From Enterococcus songbeiensis (lineage in GTDB: Bacteria; Bacillota; Bacilli; Lactobacillales; Enterococcaceae): a DNA stretch of 64,000 nucleotides. The position numbers were made by a program, and so were the translations under genes. Below are positions 8,307 to 17,962 of this stretch, one piece after another; the stretch's first letter is position 1; each line of letters opens with the position of its first letter. The DNA lies in the NCBI RefSeq assembly GCF_005405265.1, contig NZ_BJDS01000007.1, forward strand, positions 62,001 through 126,000. The letters run 5' to 3'. Below the pieces are notes generated by a model that was not told where the DNA came from, did not search any database, and saw only the letters and a list, made by a program, of their open reading frames with translations.

Positions 8307-8852
8307 TTGAAGAAAAATGAATGGTTACGATCGATTCTCTTCTTTTTAGGGGTAGCATTGATTTTAATTTTATTAAGAAGCTTTGTGTTTACACCAGTGA
8401 TGGTTAAAGGGGATTCAATGGATCCGACTTTACAGGACGGCGAACATGTCATTGCCTTAAAGAATACCGAAATTAAACGCTTTGATATCGTTACCTTCCC
8501 CGCACCAGATGAAGCAGGAAAAAATTATATCAAACGGGTGATTGGATTGCCTGGTGACAGTGTTTCCTATAAGGATGACCAATTGTATATCAACGGAAAA
8601 AAATATGAAGAAGACTATCTGCAAGAGTACAAAGACAAATTGACAGATGGGGCTCCATTGACGAATGATTTTACTATGTTGGATTATTTTTCTTCTGAAA
8701 CCATTCCAGATGGTAAAATACTTGTGTTGGGGGATAATCGACGGATTTCAAAAGACAGTCGGATGATTGGTTTGATTGATGAGGATGCGATTTTAGGCGA
8801 TGTAAAATTTATTTTCTGGCCTTTGAATGAAATCGGTACAGTGAAACATTAA
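8307..8852 (+). CDS. lepB: Signal peptidase I
   Basis: The 181-aa membrane protease cleaves signal peptides from exported proteins. One N-terminal helix (about residues 8-28) anchors it, and the catalytic domain faces outside. Ser37 in GDSMDP and Lys76 in YIKRVIG form the Ser-Lys dyad, followed by the GDNRRISKDSR box D/E region. The start is TTG 8307, placed eight bases after GGAGG at 8294-8298; the in-frame TTG at 8292 would overlap that site. Its size matches typical Gram-positive SipS enzymes. Confidence 0.93.
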   Translation: MKKNEWLRSILFFLGVALILILLRSFVFTPVMVKGDSMDPTLQDGEHVIALKNTEIKRFDIVTFPAPDEAGKNYIKRVIGLPGDSVSYKDDQLYINGKKYEEDYLQEYKDKLTDGAPLTNDFTMLDYFSSETIPDGKILVLGDNRRISKDSRMIGLIDEDAILGDVKFIFWPLNEIGTVKH

Positions 8853-8880
8853 GAACTCTTAGCGGGGTTCTTTTTTTTAC
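8851..8880 (+). terminator. Terminator after lepB
   Basis: AAGAACTC can pair with GGGGTTCTT around a short loop, followed by eight T residues. The stem contains a mismatch, so strength is moderate. Confidence 0.6.
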
Positions 8881-8915
8881 GAAAATTTCTAAAAACCTGT
8901 TGCTTTTTTAGGGTC

Positions 8916-8941
8916 AAAGCCGAAATTTTCGGCTTTTTTTT
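8916..8941 (+). terminator. Second terminator, immediately before the rexB promoter
   Basis: AAAGCCGAAA pairs with TTTCGGCTTT, with a run of T residues. It stops any read-through from lepB and lies right against the rexB -10. Confidence 0.8.
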
Positions 8942-8949
8942 GTTATACT
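8941..8949 (+). promoter_or_regulatory. Extended -10 promoter of rexBA
   Basis: TGTTATACT contains TG, one base, then TATACT (8944-8949). The -35 position falls inside the preceding terminator hairpin and has no good hexamer, so this looks like an extended -10 promoter. The rexB ribosome binding site AAAGGAGG follows. Confidence 0.55.
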
Positions 8950-8981
8950 GAACATATGTTCCAGAAAAAGGAGGCGCGAAG

Positions 8982-11900
8982 ATGTCTTTACAATTTTTAC
9001 TTGGCGATGGCGGCAAAAATCATGCGCAAGCCTATTTAGAAAAAGCACAGCAATGGTTGATAGAAGATTCAGAGAATCAAGTTTTTTTCCTGGTTCCTAA
9101 TTACAATAAATTTGAACAAGAACATGAAATTTTATCTGGACTTAAACATGGAGAAAATTTCAGTACAATCCGCACACAGGTATTCAGCTTTCATCGGTTA
9201 GCCTGGTACTTCTTGCAACAAACCGGATTGTTATCAAAAAATGTTATTTCCGAAGTCGGCAGCGCGATGATTATGCGTCGAGTTTTGCAAGACTTAGCAG
9301 AACAATTAACGGTTTATCGGGGAGAAGTTTCTAAAGAGGGATTTATCCAACAATTACTTGACTTGTTTTTAGAATTACAAATGGGAAATATTTCCCCAGA
9401 AGATTTGCAGATTCAATTACAGTCAGAAAAAACAAATGAAGCAGATCAGCAATTGAAATTTAAAGATTTAATGTTGATTTATCGTGCATATCAAAATGAA
9501 TTGCAGGAACGTGAGCTGCAGGTGGAAAACCCTATTGCAACATTGACTCGCTTTCTTACAGAAGACCAAGACTGTTTTTCCGTGATGCCGAATTTGTCTA
9601 AAACGTTATTCATCGTGACTGGTTTTTCAGGTTTTAGCGGACAGGAGCTGCTTTTATTAGATACGCTGATGCAAAAAGGCTCTCTTTTTGTTTCTTTGCT
9701 TTTAGATCGAGGGTATCCGGTTGAGGCGCCCTCTCCTTTAAATCTTTTTCGGGAAGCCGGAACCACCTATTTTCAACTAAAATCGTTTGCCTCAGCCAAC
9801 AATGTGGCAGTGGCATTTGACGAAAAGGCGCCGGACAAGTCGGCTACGTGTTTGACAGAGGTTGAACGATTGTGGCGGCAAACCCAAAATCAGGAAAAGT
9901 TTGAAGCCAATTTGCCCGCAGATGATTGTCTGCAGATTTGGAAGGCGGTCAACCCAGAAGAAGAAATTCGTCAAATTGGCGTGGAGATTCGAAAATTGGT
10001 TGCGGAAAATCCGCAGATTCGATACAAAGATATCCAGTTATTAACCGCAGAGCCGGATCTTTATGGACAGTTGATTCCTTCAATTTTTAAGGAACTCGAT
10101 TTACCTTTTTATCTTGACCGTGATTGGTATATGGCACAGCATCCGCTAGTAGAATTTTTGCAGTCATTATTTGCGATCCAGCGATACAATTACCGATTAC
10201 AGGATATTTTACGCTTGTTGAAGACGGGGCTTTTTTTGCCTCACGATCTTGAAGAAAACCAGCCAGAGTGGCAACAGGCACAAACCCTATTTCGTGATTA
10301 CATTGATCAAACTGAAAATGTGGCGTTGGAAAATAATTTTCAAGGAACCTATTGGACACGTTCTGAAGACTGGCAGGTAATTCATTACGACTACGATCAA
10401 AATGAATTGGAAGAAACGAAGGAACTAACGCGGATGACCAACTTTGTCCGCCGGCAATTTAGTCAACAGATTGCTGTCTTTTTACAGGAATTAAAAGTCA
10501 GTGAAACCGGTGCAGAAGCGGTCAAAAAGCTGTATCAGTTTTTAGTGACAGCAGGAGTTGAACAACAACTGCTTCATTGGCGGGATCAAGATATTGCCGA
10601 AGGACACCTTGATTTAGCTCGAAATCATGAACAAACGTGGCAGGCACTGATGGATCTGATGGATGATTATTTGCAGATTTATGGGGAAGATACCTTTGAT
10701 TTTACTGTTTTCCAAACAATCTTTTCTACTGGTTTAGAAAATGCCACTTACGGAAAAATTCCGACAGCAATCGATCAAGTTCGAATCAACCGTTTGCAGT
10801 TGGCTCGACCAAATCAAGCCAAAATCACTTTTGCGGTGGGATTGAACGAGCAAACTTTTCCTCGGACGATGGAAGATCATAGCCTGCTGACAAGTGAAGA
10901 CCGTCAACGTCTGAATGAACAATTTGGTGAACAACAGTTTTTACGGGACGCAGTAGCAGATTCTCTTTCAAACGCACCATTGGAAGCCTACCACGTTTTT
11001 CTATCCGGGACAGAACGCTTATATTTGAGCTATGCTGCCAATTACGATACACAACAGAATTTGCAGCTTTCGCCGTATGTCAAACGCTTGGTTACTTATT
11101 TGGGTATTTCAGTTATTGAGAAAAATCCTCTGACTACCCAAAGCAAAGCAGAGCATTTTGTCAGCACCTATCGAAACCTTGTCAGTCAGTTGAACGATCT
11201 TTATCGACAAGCTGCGGATGAAAAAAAGACCCTGCCGCCAGTTTGGCTTGGTTTGGAAAAACTGCTGATGGCTTCTCCGATTGCCGAGTTTGCTCATAAA
11301 GTGTTTGAAAGTCGCACCCATCAAAATGTTCCCGTCAGTCTTTCTCCTGAGTTAGCAGAAAAATTATATGGTCAGGACATTTATACTTCGATTTCACGAA
11401 TGGAAAGTTTTTATAACTGTGAATACAAATATTTTGCAAACTTTGGCTTACGATTGAAAGAACGACGCATCTATGGCTTAAATCCGATTATGACCGGAGA
11501 ATTTTTCCATGATTCGCTGGATCAATTTTTGACGGCTCTGATTGAAAAAGGAACACCACTGCAAGAAATGGATGACCAGCAACGGGAGCAATTCATTGAA
11601 GAAATATTGGTACGAATTTTTGGTGAGCCGCGGTTCCAAGTATTGAACAGCTCTGCACGTTTAAACTATATTCGTTATCAACTAGGAAAAACAATCAAAA
11701 AAGTGACTTGGGCATTGCAAAGACAAAGCCAAAGATCAGATCTTTCCCCGATTCAAACAGAGGTTTTATTTGGTCAAATTGCTAGTCAGAAGGGAATCTC
11801 TGGTTTGGAGTTGCCGCTGACTACTGGTGGAAAGCTTCATGTTCGTGGAAAAATTGATCGGGTTGATACTGCAACGAACGGTACGGATACTTGGTTATCA

Positions 11901-12521
11901 GTCGTTGATTACAAGTCAAGTCATCGACAATTTGATGTTGTGGATGCTTATTACGGCTTAGCAATGCAGTTGGTTACTTATTTGGATGTGGCATTGACCG
12001 ATGCCGTCCAGCTAGTGGGTACTGATGTTGTCAAACCCGGCGGAGCGTATTATATGCATGTGTACAATCCTGTGTTGAAACCAGAGGAAAGCGATGAAAA
12101 TGCTCAGTTGAAAAAGTACCAGTTTGACGGTTTATTTGTGGATGATCCTCGCTTATTCGAAAGACTTGACCAATCGTTAGCGCCAAAAGAAAATTCGGCG
12201 GTCTTTCCTTTGAAGATGGATAAAGAAGGACAGCTTCAGAAACCAACGAAAAATTCACCGAAGTTCTATACGGAAGACGAGTTACGAATTCTGATGCAGC
12301 ATAATCGCACTCAAATGCAGCAAGCGGGTGAAAAAATTGTTTCTGGCGATATCGGGTTAAACCCAGCCTATAAGGGCAAAGAACGGATTGCCTGTCAATT
12401 TTGCCCATTTCGAAGCGTGTGTGAGTTTGATGTCATGCTGCCGGAAAATAATTACCATCGATTGGAAAAATTATCAAAAGAAGACGTGTTGAAGCGAATG
12501 ATGGAGGAAGAAAATGACTGA
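8982..12521 (+). CDS. rexB: ATP-dependent nuclease subunit RexB (AddB-type)
   Basis: This 1179-aa subunit pairs with RexA to process double-strand breaks and load the recombinase at Chi. The N-terminus is UvrD-like with a degenerate Walker region (GDGGKNHA) and the centre is an inactive helicase fold. The C-terminal RecB-family nuclease keeps VVDYKSS (Asp976, Lys978). Cys813, Cys1138, Cys1141 and Cys1147, with C-x2-C-x5-C spacing, match the four ligands of the AddB 4Fe-4S cluster, so the cluster is expected to be present. The ATG has AAAGGAGG upstream. It overlaps rexA by eight bases, so the subunits are likely translationally coupled. Confidence 0.95.
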   Translation: MSLQFLLGDGGKNHAQAYLEKAQQWLIEDSENQVFFLVPNYNKFEQEHEILSGLKHGENFSTIRTQVFSFHRLAWYFLQQTGLLSKNVISEVGSAMIMRRVLQDLAEQLTVYRGEVSKEGFIQQLLDLFLELQMGNISPEDLQIQLQSEKTNEADQQLKFKDLMLIYRAYQNELQERELQVENPIATLTRFLTEDQDCFSVMPNLSKTLFIVTGFSGFSGQELLLLDTLMQKGSLFVSLLLDRGYPVEAPSPLNLFREAGTTYFQLKSFASANNVAVAFDEKAPDKSATCLTEVERLWRQTQNQEKFEANLPADDCLQIWKAVNPEEEIRQIGVEIRKLVAENPQIRYKDIQLLTAEPDLYGQLIPSIFKELDLPFYLDRDWYMAQHPLVEFLQSLFAIQRYNYRLQDILRLLKTGLFLPHDLEENQPEWQQAQTLFRDYIDQTENVALENNFQGTYWTRSEDWQVIHYDYDQNELEETKELTRMTNFVRRQFSQQIAVFLQELKVSETGAEAVKKLYQFLVTAGVEQQLLHWRDQDIAEGHLDLARNHEQTWQALMDLMDDYLQIYGEDTFDFTVFQTIFSTGLENATYGKIPTAIDQVRINRLQLARPNQAKITFAVGLNEQTFPRTMEDHSLLTSEDRQRLNEQFGEQQFLRDAVADSLSNAPLEAYHVFLSGTERLYLSYAANYDTQQNLQLSPYVKRLVTYLGISVIEKNPLTTQSKAEHFVSTYRNLVSQLNDLYRQAADEKKTLPPVWLGLEKLLMASPIAEFAHKVFESRTHQNVPVSLSPELAEKLYGQDIYTSISRMESFYNCEYKYFANFGLRLKERRIYGLNPIMTGEFFHDSLDQFLTALIEKGTPLQEMDDQQREQFIEEILVRIFGEPRFQVLNSSARLNYIRYQLGKTIKKVTWALQRQSQRSDLSPIQTEVLFGQIASQKGISGLELPLTTGGKLHVRGKIDRVDTATNGTDTWLSVVDYKSSHRQFDVVDAYYGLAMQLVTYLDVALTDAVQLVGTDVVKPGGAYYMHVYNPVLKPEESDENAQLKKYQFDGLFVDDPRLFERLDQSLAPKENSAVFPLKMDKEGQLQKPTKNSPKFYTEDELRILMQHNRTQMQQAGEKIVSGDIGLNPAYKGKERIACQFCPFRSVCEFDVMLPENNYHRLEKLSKEDVLKRMMEEEND

Positions 12522-15500
12522 TATCCCTTTAAAACCCCAAAATGAAAAGTTTACCGATCGTCAATGGCAGGCGATTTTTGATAAAGGGGACAATTTGCTG
12601 GTTTCAGCTTCTGCCGGATCAGGAAAAACGACGGTATTGGTTCGCCGGGTCATTGAAAAACTGAAAAGTGGCAGCAACATCGACGAATTATTGATTGTTA
12701 CTTTTACCGAAGCAGCTGCACGGGAAATGAAAGAACGAATCCAAGAAGCACTGCAATTGGCGGTCAATCAGGAATCTAACGAAAAAAGACGACAACATTT
12801 TACGAAGCAGCTGGTTTTACTGCCAACAGCGAACATTTCCACTCTGCATTCTTTTTGTTTAACAATCATTCGCCGCTTTTATTTTTTGATTGATCTTGAT
12901 CCGGTATTTCGAATGTTGACCGATGAAACCGAGATTTTATTGTTAAAAGAAGAAGTCTGGGGTGAACTGCGGGAGGAAAAATATGAAGCGAAAGAAGAAG
13001 TTTTCTTCCAATTGACGGAAAATTTTTCCGGTGACCGTTCGGATGAAGGCTTGACGGATTTGATTATGTCTCTTTACACTTTCGCTCGGGCAAATCCTGA
13101 TCCAAAGGCTTGGTTAGCGAGTCTGAAAAAAAATTATGAAGCAACAGATGGTTTAGAGAAAAATCCTCTGTACCAATCCCAAATCAAACCCTTATTGATT
13201 AATGCGCTTCAGATGTCGTTGGAACATTACCAGCAGGCATTTCGTTTATCGGAATTTGATCCTGCGTTTGAAAAAATTCATGGATTTATTGCTCACGAAC
13301 AAAATCAAGCCCAACGACTTTATGATGCGGTAGTAGCCGATAATTTAGCGACAGCTTACAGCCAAGTTGAAGGGTTTGATTTAAAGCAACGCTATCCCGG
13401 CTTGCGAAAAGCAGAATACAAAGCCCTCTCCGATGAAATCGGCGAACTGCGAAAGACTGCCCGCAGTTATTTAGAGACGGGCATCAATGAGGCGTTACCA
13501 TATTCTCCCCAACGAATGACCGAATTGATGGAAAAATCGCTGCCCCTTGTCGAAAAAATGGCGGAGCTGACAGCAGAGTTTATTGACCGATATCAACAAC
13601 GAAAACAAGATAAAGGTGTTTTGGATTTCAATGATCTGGAACATTTTGCTTTGCAGATTCTACAAGGAAATAATGGAGCTGGAAGTGAAGCGGCGACTTA
13701 TTACCGCACAAAGTTTGAAGAAGTTTTAGTAGATGAGTATCAGGATGTCAACCGATTGCAGGAAGCACTTTTATTCTGGGTTCGCCAAGAGGAGTCACCT
13801 GGAAATATGTTTATGGTAGGGGATGTCAAGCAATCAATCTATGCCTTTCGCTTGGCTGATCCGACATTATTTATCGAAAAATATTTGTCTTTTGGTCAAG
13901 AAAAAGGAGGACGTCGGATTGTCCTTGCAGAAAATTTTCGTTCTCGCCAAGAGGTTCTCGCCTTTACCAATCTGGTTTTTCAACAATTGATGGATGAACG
14001 GGTAGGGCAGATTCCTTACGATGAAGCCGCAGCGCTGATTCCAGGTTTTCCTGCGTTTCCTGAGAGTGATCAATTCCATACAGAGCTGTTGATTTACGAA
14101 AAGGCGGTAGAAGAAGACTCGGAAGTTGTTGAAAGCAAAACAGAAGGTGAACTTTATGTGACAGCGCTGAAAATTCGTGAGCTGATCGATCAGAAATTTG
14201 AGATTTTTGATAAAAAAATCGGCAGCAATCGACCGGTTGATTATCGCGACATTGTTTTATTGACACCGACGAAGAAAAATAATTTAGATATTTTAGATGT
14301 GTTCAAGAAATTTGCGATTCCCTTGGAAGTAAATGACGCTCAAAATTATTTTCAAGCAACCGAGATTAAAACCATGATCAGTTTGTTGCAGATTATTGAC
14401 AATCCTTACAATGATATTCCGTTGGCGGCAGTATTACGTTCGCCAATCGTTGGACTGCAAGAAGATGAATTAGCATTGATTCGTTTGGCGAATACGACGG
14501 CAGATTTTTATCAAGCACTGCTGGAATTTACGGAAGTAATTGAAACGCCGTTGCAGGAGAAAGTTGTCGCTTTTCTTGAAACATTTGCTCGCTGGCGAGA
14601 TCATTCGAAGAAACTGGCAATTCCAGAATTACTCTGGGAAATTTATGAAGAATCGGCTTATCCGGACTATGTATTAGGACTTCCGGCTGGACAACAGCGG
14701 TACGCAAATCTGATTGCTCTGGTAGATCGTGCACAAAGCTATGAACGTAGTAGCTTTCGTGGCTTGTACCAATTTATTCGTTTCATCGAGAAAATGCAGG
14801 AAAAGGACAAAGATTTGGCTGAGCCTCTTGCAATGCCGGTTGAAAATGCTGTTCGAGTCATGACGATTCATGCCAGCAAAGGGCTGGAATTTCCGATTGT
14901 TTTCTTACTGGATATGTCAAAAAATTTCAATAATCAAGATTTCACCCGTGACTATATTTTTGAAGAAAGATTAGGTGCGGGGATTCAATACATTGACCCT
15001 GATCGGCGGGTTCGCTATGGGACCATGCCTTATCAGGCGATTCAGCAATTACGATTGAAAAAAGCGTTTTCGGAGGAAATGCGAAAACTTTATGTTGCGT
15101 TAACTCGAGCAGAGCAAAAATTATTCTTAGTGGGTTCCTATAAAGATCGAACCGATGCCTTGAAAAAATGGCGTGAAGCTTTGTCCCAAAAAGAATTGGT
15201 TCTGAATCCTGTTTTGCGGATGAAAAAAACGAATATTTTGCTAAACTGGGTGGGAATGAGTTTAATGCGCCATCCGGAGATGGAAACAATTTTTTCCGAG
15301 GCTAGTGAACGCCAATTTACAGTATCCTCAGACGCTCATTTTAAAATTCAATGGTGGAATCAAGAGCAAATTTCTACAGCCCTTCAAACGATTGAAGAAA
15401 AACCGACATTGATTTTAGCAAGCGCAAGCAGTGAGGAAGGCGTACTTCCAAAACTGCAACAGCGCTTAGAATACCAGTATCCTTTCGAAAAGGCTCCGAT

Positions 15501-16191
15501 GACGACAAGCTATCAATCTGTATCGGAAATCAAACGAATTTTTGATGATCCCGATAACTTGGATGATGCCCGCTTAACTTGGCAAAGTACTCAGGAAAAA
15601 GCTGTTTTTCAACAGTATCGTTATACTGAAGAACGACTGTCCCGCCCGCAGTTCATTGAACAGACAGCAACGGATGCCGCTAGTGTCGGAACTGCGACCC
15701 ACACAACGATGCAGATGTTGCCGTTAACCCAAAAACCAACTGCTGAAAGTATCGAAGACTTTATCCAACAGTTAGTTTCTTGTGGAACACTGGATATTAC
15801 AGTGGCGAAAAAAATTGATCGAGAAAGTTTACTGTGGTTTTTTGGTACCCCATTAGGGGAGCAACTGCTTGCCAATTCGGGAAAAGTGAAACGAGAACAA
15901 CCTTTTGCGATGTTGAAGAATGCTGAACAAATTTTTGTTGACTATGACGAAGTAAAAGATGAATTACTGATTCACGGAATTATTGATGGGTTCATTGAAT
16001 TTGAAGATCATCTAATTTTATATGATTTTAAAACCGACCACATTATCAATGGTGATACCGATTCGTTAGCAGCAAAATATCGAGGGCAATTAAAACTGTA
16101 TCGTGAAGCATTGGAAGAAGCGTATAATAAACCGGTAACCGAAACCTATCTTGTTTTACTTTCGGGAAAACAATTGCTGACACTTAATTAA
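12514..16191 (+). CDS. rexA: ATP-dependent helicase/nuclease subunit RexA (AddA-type)
   Basis: The 1225-aa subunit is the motor of the RexAB complex. Superfamily 1A helicase motifs are complete: Walker A SAGSGKTT at 33-40, motif II VDEYQDVN, the GDVKQSIYAFR motif III, MTIHASKGLEFP and the RKLYVALTRAEQ motif VI. The C-terminal nuclease domain has YDFKTD with Asp1171 and Lys1173, so this subunit also cuts DNA, as in AddA. The start overlaps the rexB stop (ATGACTGA). No gene follows closely; the HxlR regulator has its own promoter. Confidence 0.96.
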   Translation: MTDIPLKPQNEKFTDRQWQAIFDKGDNLLVSASAGSGKTTVLVRRVIEKLKSGSNIDELLIVTFTEAAAREMKERIQEALQLAVNQESNEKRRQHFTKQLVLLPTANISTLHSFCLTIIRRFYFLIDLDPVFRMLTDETEILLLKEEVWGELREEKYEAKEEVFFQLTENFSGDRSDEGLTDLIMSLYTFARANPDPKAWLASLKKNYEATDGLEKNPLYQSQIKPLLINALQMSLEHYQQAFRLSEFDPAFEKIHGFIAHEQNQAQRLYDAVVADNLATAYSQVEGFDLKQRYPGLRKAEYKALSDEIGELRKTARSYLETGINEALPYSPQRMTELMEKSLPLVEKMAELTAEFIDRYQQRKQDKGVLDFNDLEHFALQILQGNNGAGSEAATYYRTKFEEVLVDEYQDVNRLQEALLFWVRQEESPGNMFMVGDVKQSIYAFRLADPTLFIEKYLSFGQEKGGRRIVLAENFRSRQEVLAFTNLVFQQLMDERVGQIPYDEAAALIPGFPAFPESDQFHTELLIYEKAVEEDSEVVESKTEGELYVTALKIRELIDQKFEIFDKKIGSNRPVDYRDIVLLTPTKKNNLDILDVFKKFAIPLEVNDAQNYFQATEIKTMISLLQIIDNPYNDIPLAAVLRSPIVGLQEDELALIRLANTTADFYQALLEFTEVIETPLQEKVVAFLETFARWRDHSKKLAIPELLWEIYEESAYPDYVLGLPAGQQRYANLIALVDRAQSYERSSFRGLYQFIRFIEKMQEKDKDLAEPLAMPVENAVRVMTIHASKGLEFPIVFLLDMSKNFNNQDFTRDYIFEERLGAGIQYIDPDRRVRYGTMPYQAIQQLRLKKAFSEEMRKLYVALTRAEQKLFLVGSYKDRTDALKKWREALSQKELVLNPVLRMKKTNILLNWVGMSLMRHPEMETIFSEASERQFTVSSDAHFKIQWWNQEQISTALQTIEEKPTLILASASSEEGVLPKLQQRLEYQYPFEKAPMTTSYQSVSEIKRIFDDPDNLDDARLTWQSTQEKAVFQQYRYTEERLSRPQFIEQTATDAASVGTATHTTMQMLPLTQKPTAESIEDFIQQLVSCGTLDITVAKKIDRESLLWFFGTPLGEQLLANSGKVKREQPFAMLKNAEQIFVDYDEVKDELLIHGIIDGFIEFEDHLILYDFKTDHIINGDTDSLAAKYRGQLKLYREALEEAYNKPVTETYLVLLSGKQLLTLN

Positions 16192-16207
16192 TCGAGAAAC
16201 TTGTTCA

Positions 16208-16222
16208 CTTACAAATTGTAAG
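16208..16222 (+). promoter_or_regulatory. Palindromic operator over the HxlR gene promoter
   Basis: CTTACAAATTGTAAG is a perfect 7-1-7 palindrome. It spans the expected -35 position for the -10 hexamer TATACT at 16231-16236 that precedes the HxlR gene, so binding would shut off that promoter. HxlR proteins usually regulate themselves this way. Confidence 0.65.
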
Positions 16223-16255
16223 AGATGTGGTATACTCATAGCGAGGTGACGAAAG

Positions 16256-16579
16256 ATGGAACAAGTAAAAGCAGCAGAATTTTCACTCTGTCCCAAGTTC
16301 GAAAAGGCATTCTCGATTTTAGGAAAAAAATGGAATGGTCTGATTATCGATGTTTTGATTGAAGACGGCTCCCAACGTTTTGTTGAATTGGCAAAAAAAA
16401 TTCCTGAGGTGAGTGATCGTGTCTTAGTGGAACGTTTGCGGGAACTGGAACGAGAAGGAATTATCGCAAAAGAAGAAAATCTTTATACGTTGACAGAAAA
16501 AGGAACTGATTTTGAAAAAAGTCTTATTTCAGTGAAAAATTGGAGCGAGAAATGGATTACTCCTGAAGAATGCAGTTGA
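16256..16579 (+). CDS. HxlR-family winged-helix transcriptional regulator
   Basis: The 107-aa protein is a single winged helix-turn-helix of the HxlR class. It opens with a cysteine in SLCPKFEKAF, in the N-terminal position used as the redox-sensing Cys in YodB and HypR. The wing is ENLYTLTEKG, and SDRVLVERLRELEREG is the recognition region. Dimers of this class bind palindromes in the promoters of quinone and disulfide-stress genes. A perfect palindrome lies in its own promoter and a related dyad in the nitroreductase promoter. Its ligand is inferred, not shown. Confidence 0.9.
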   Translation: MEQVKAAEFSLCPKFEKAFSILGKKWNGLIIDVLIEDGSQRFVELAKKIPEVSDRVLVERLRELEREGIIAKEENLYTLTEKGTDFEKSLISVKNWSEKWITPEECS

Positions 16580-16604
16580 TTTTATGTGAAAAGTTTTGTA
16601 CACT
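16576..16604 (+). promoter_or_regulatory. pheST promoter
   Basis: TTGATT (16576-16581) and TACACT (16599-16604) are separated by 17 bp. The -35 overlaps the stop codon of the HxlR gene. Transcription from here reads the T-box leader. Confidence 0.65.
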
Positions 16605-16609
16605 GAATA

Positions 16610-16855
16610 CATTCAAATAGTTAAAATAGCTTTGACGGAAAAGAGTAATTTGGCTGAACTTGAAAAGGGAACCCTGTCGCAGACTGAAAGCAGGGGCATT
16701 GTTCGAAAAATGAAGTTCACTTCCTGAGCTAGTCTGAGCTTACCCTCAGACCGGTCATCACAACCGTTAATCAAATCAAGTGCGTGATGTTGTCACGAAA
16801 ATAGGATGGTAACGCGAGACCTCGTTCCTTTATGGAATGGGGTCTCTTTTTGTGC
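16610..16855 (+). promoter_or_regulatory. T-box leader of pheST, phenylalanine-specific
   Basis: The long untranslated leader has the T-box layout: a stem I region with GGGAACC and a candidate specifier loop containing TTC at 16716-16718 (a Phe codon), then the T-box sequence AGGATGGTAACGCG (16803-16816). A terminator follows in which 16816-16828 pairs with 16834-16846 ahead of a T-run. Uncharged tRNA-Phe would pair with TGGT and favour the antiterminator. TGGT is intact, but the element differs from the consensus AGGGTGGNACCGCG at two positions, G4 to A and C11 to A. Confidence 0.85.
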
Positions 16856-16912
16856 GACAAAATAAGGAGATTTTCCTTAAGAAAATTTCTTAACAAAATA
16901 GGAGGAAAAGAA

Positions 16913-17956
16913 ATGTCTTTACAGGAACAACTGGAAGCATTGAAGCATGAAACGCTTAATAAAATCAATGAAGCAATCGATTTGAATTTATTAAATCAAA
17001 TTCGTGTGGAAACATTAGGAAAAAAAGGACCAATCACAGAAGTCTTACGAGGAATGAAGGACCTGTCTGCGGAAGAACGACCAAAAGTCGGCAGCTTTGC
17101 GAATGAGATTCGTGACTTATTGACGCAAAAAATCGAAGAAAAAAAAGCAGAACTGGAACAAGCAGCCATGAACCAAGCGTTAGTCAAGGAAAGTATTGAC
17201 GTGACGCTACCGGGAAAACCTGTTAAACAAGGCGATCGTCATGTATTGACCCAAATTATGGAAGAAATTGAAGATATTTTCGTCGGTATGGGTTATCAAA
17301 TCATTGAAGGGTATGAAGTTGAATCAGATCATTACAACTTTGAACGAATGAATTTGCCAAAAGATCATCCGGCACGGGATATGCAAGATACTTTTTATAT
17401 TTCAGAAGATATTTTGATTCGGACCCATACGTCTCCGGTTCAAGCACGAGTAATGGAATCCCATGATTTTTCAAAAGGTCCGTTACGAATGATCTCACCG
17501 GGGAAAGTTTTCCGTAGAGATACAGATGACGCGACTCACAGCCATCAATTCCACCAAATTGAAGGATTGGTCGTAGATAAAAACGTAACAATGGCAGATT
17601 TAAAAGGTACATTGGAAGTCATGATGAAGAAAATGTTTGGTGAAGAACGTGAAATTCGTCTACGTCCAAGTTATTTTCCGTTTACGGAACCTTCTGTTGA
17701 AGTGGATGTTAGCTGCTTCAAGTGCGGCGGTGCTGGATGTAACGTCTGCAAGTACACTGGCTGGATTGAAATTTTAGGCGCCGGCATGGTTCATCCAAAT
17801 GTATTAAAAATGTCAGGCATCGATCCGGAAGAATACAGCGGGTTTGCTTTTGGATTAGGACCAGATCGAGTAGCAATGCTACGATATGGCGTCAATGATA
17901 TCCGGAATTTTTATCAAAATGATCTACGCTTTTTAAGTCAATTCAAGGGGGAATAA
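16913..17956 (+). CDS. pheS: Phenylalanyl-tRNA synthetase alpha subunit
   Basis: The 347-aa subunit carries the class II catalytic core of the alpha2-beta2 enzyme that charges tRNA-Phe. The N-terminal coiled coil binds the tRNA; motif 2 is around [10 protein letters not shown] and motif 3 is [17 protein letters not shown] near the C-terminus. The start is ATG 16913 because GGAGGAAA sits just upstream; the open frame runs further back through the T-box but has no binding site there. pheT follows after only six bases. Confidence 0.96.
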   Translation: MSLQEQLEALKHETLNKINEAIDLNLLNQIRVETLGKKGPITEVLRGMKDLSAEERPKVGSFANEIRDLLTQKIEEKKAELEQAAMNQALVKESIDVTLPGKPVKQGDRHVLTQIMEEIEDIFVGMGYQIIEGYEVESDHYNFERMNLPKDHPARDMQDTFYISEDILIRTHTSPVQARVMESHDFSKGPLRMISPGKVFRRDTDDATHSHQFHQIEGLVVDKNVTMADLKGTLEVMMKKMFGEEREIRLRPSYFPFTEPSVEVDVSCFKCGGAGCNVCKYTGWIEILGAGMVHPNVLKMSGIDPEEYSGFAFGLGPDRVAMLRYGVNDIRNFYQNDLRFLSQFKGE

Positions 17957-17962
17957 AGAAAA

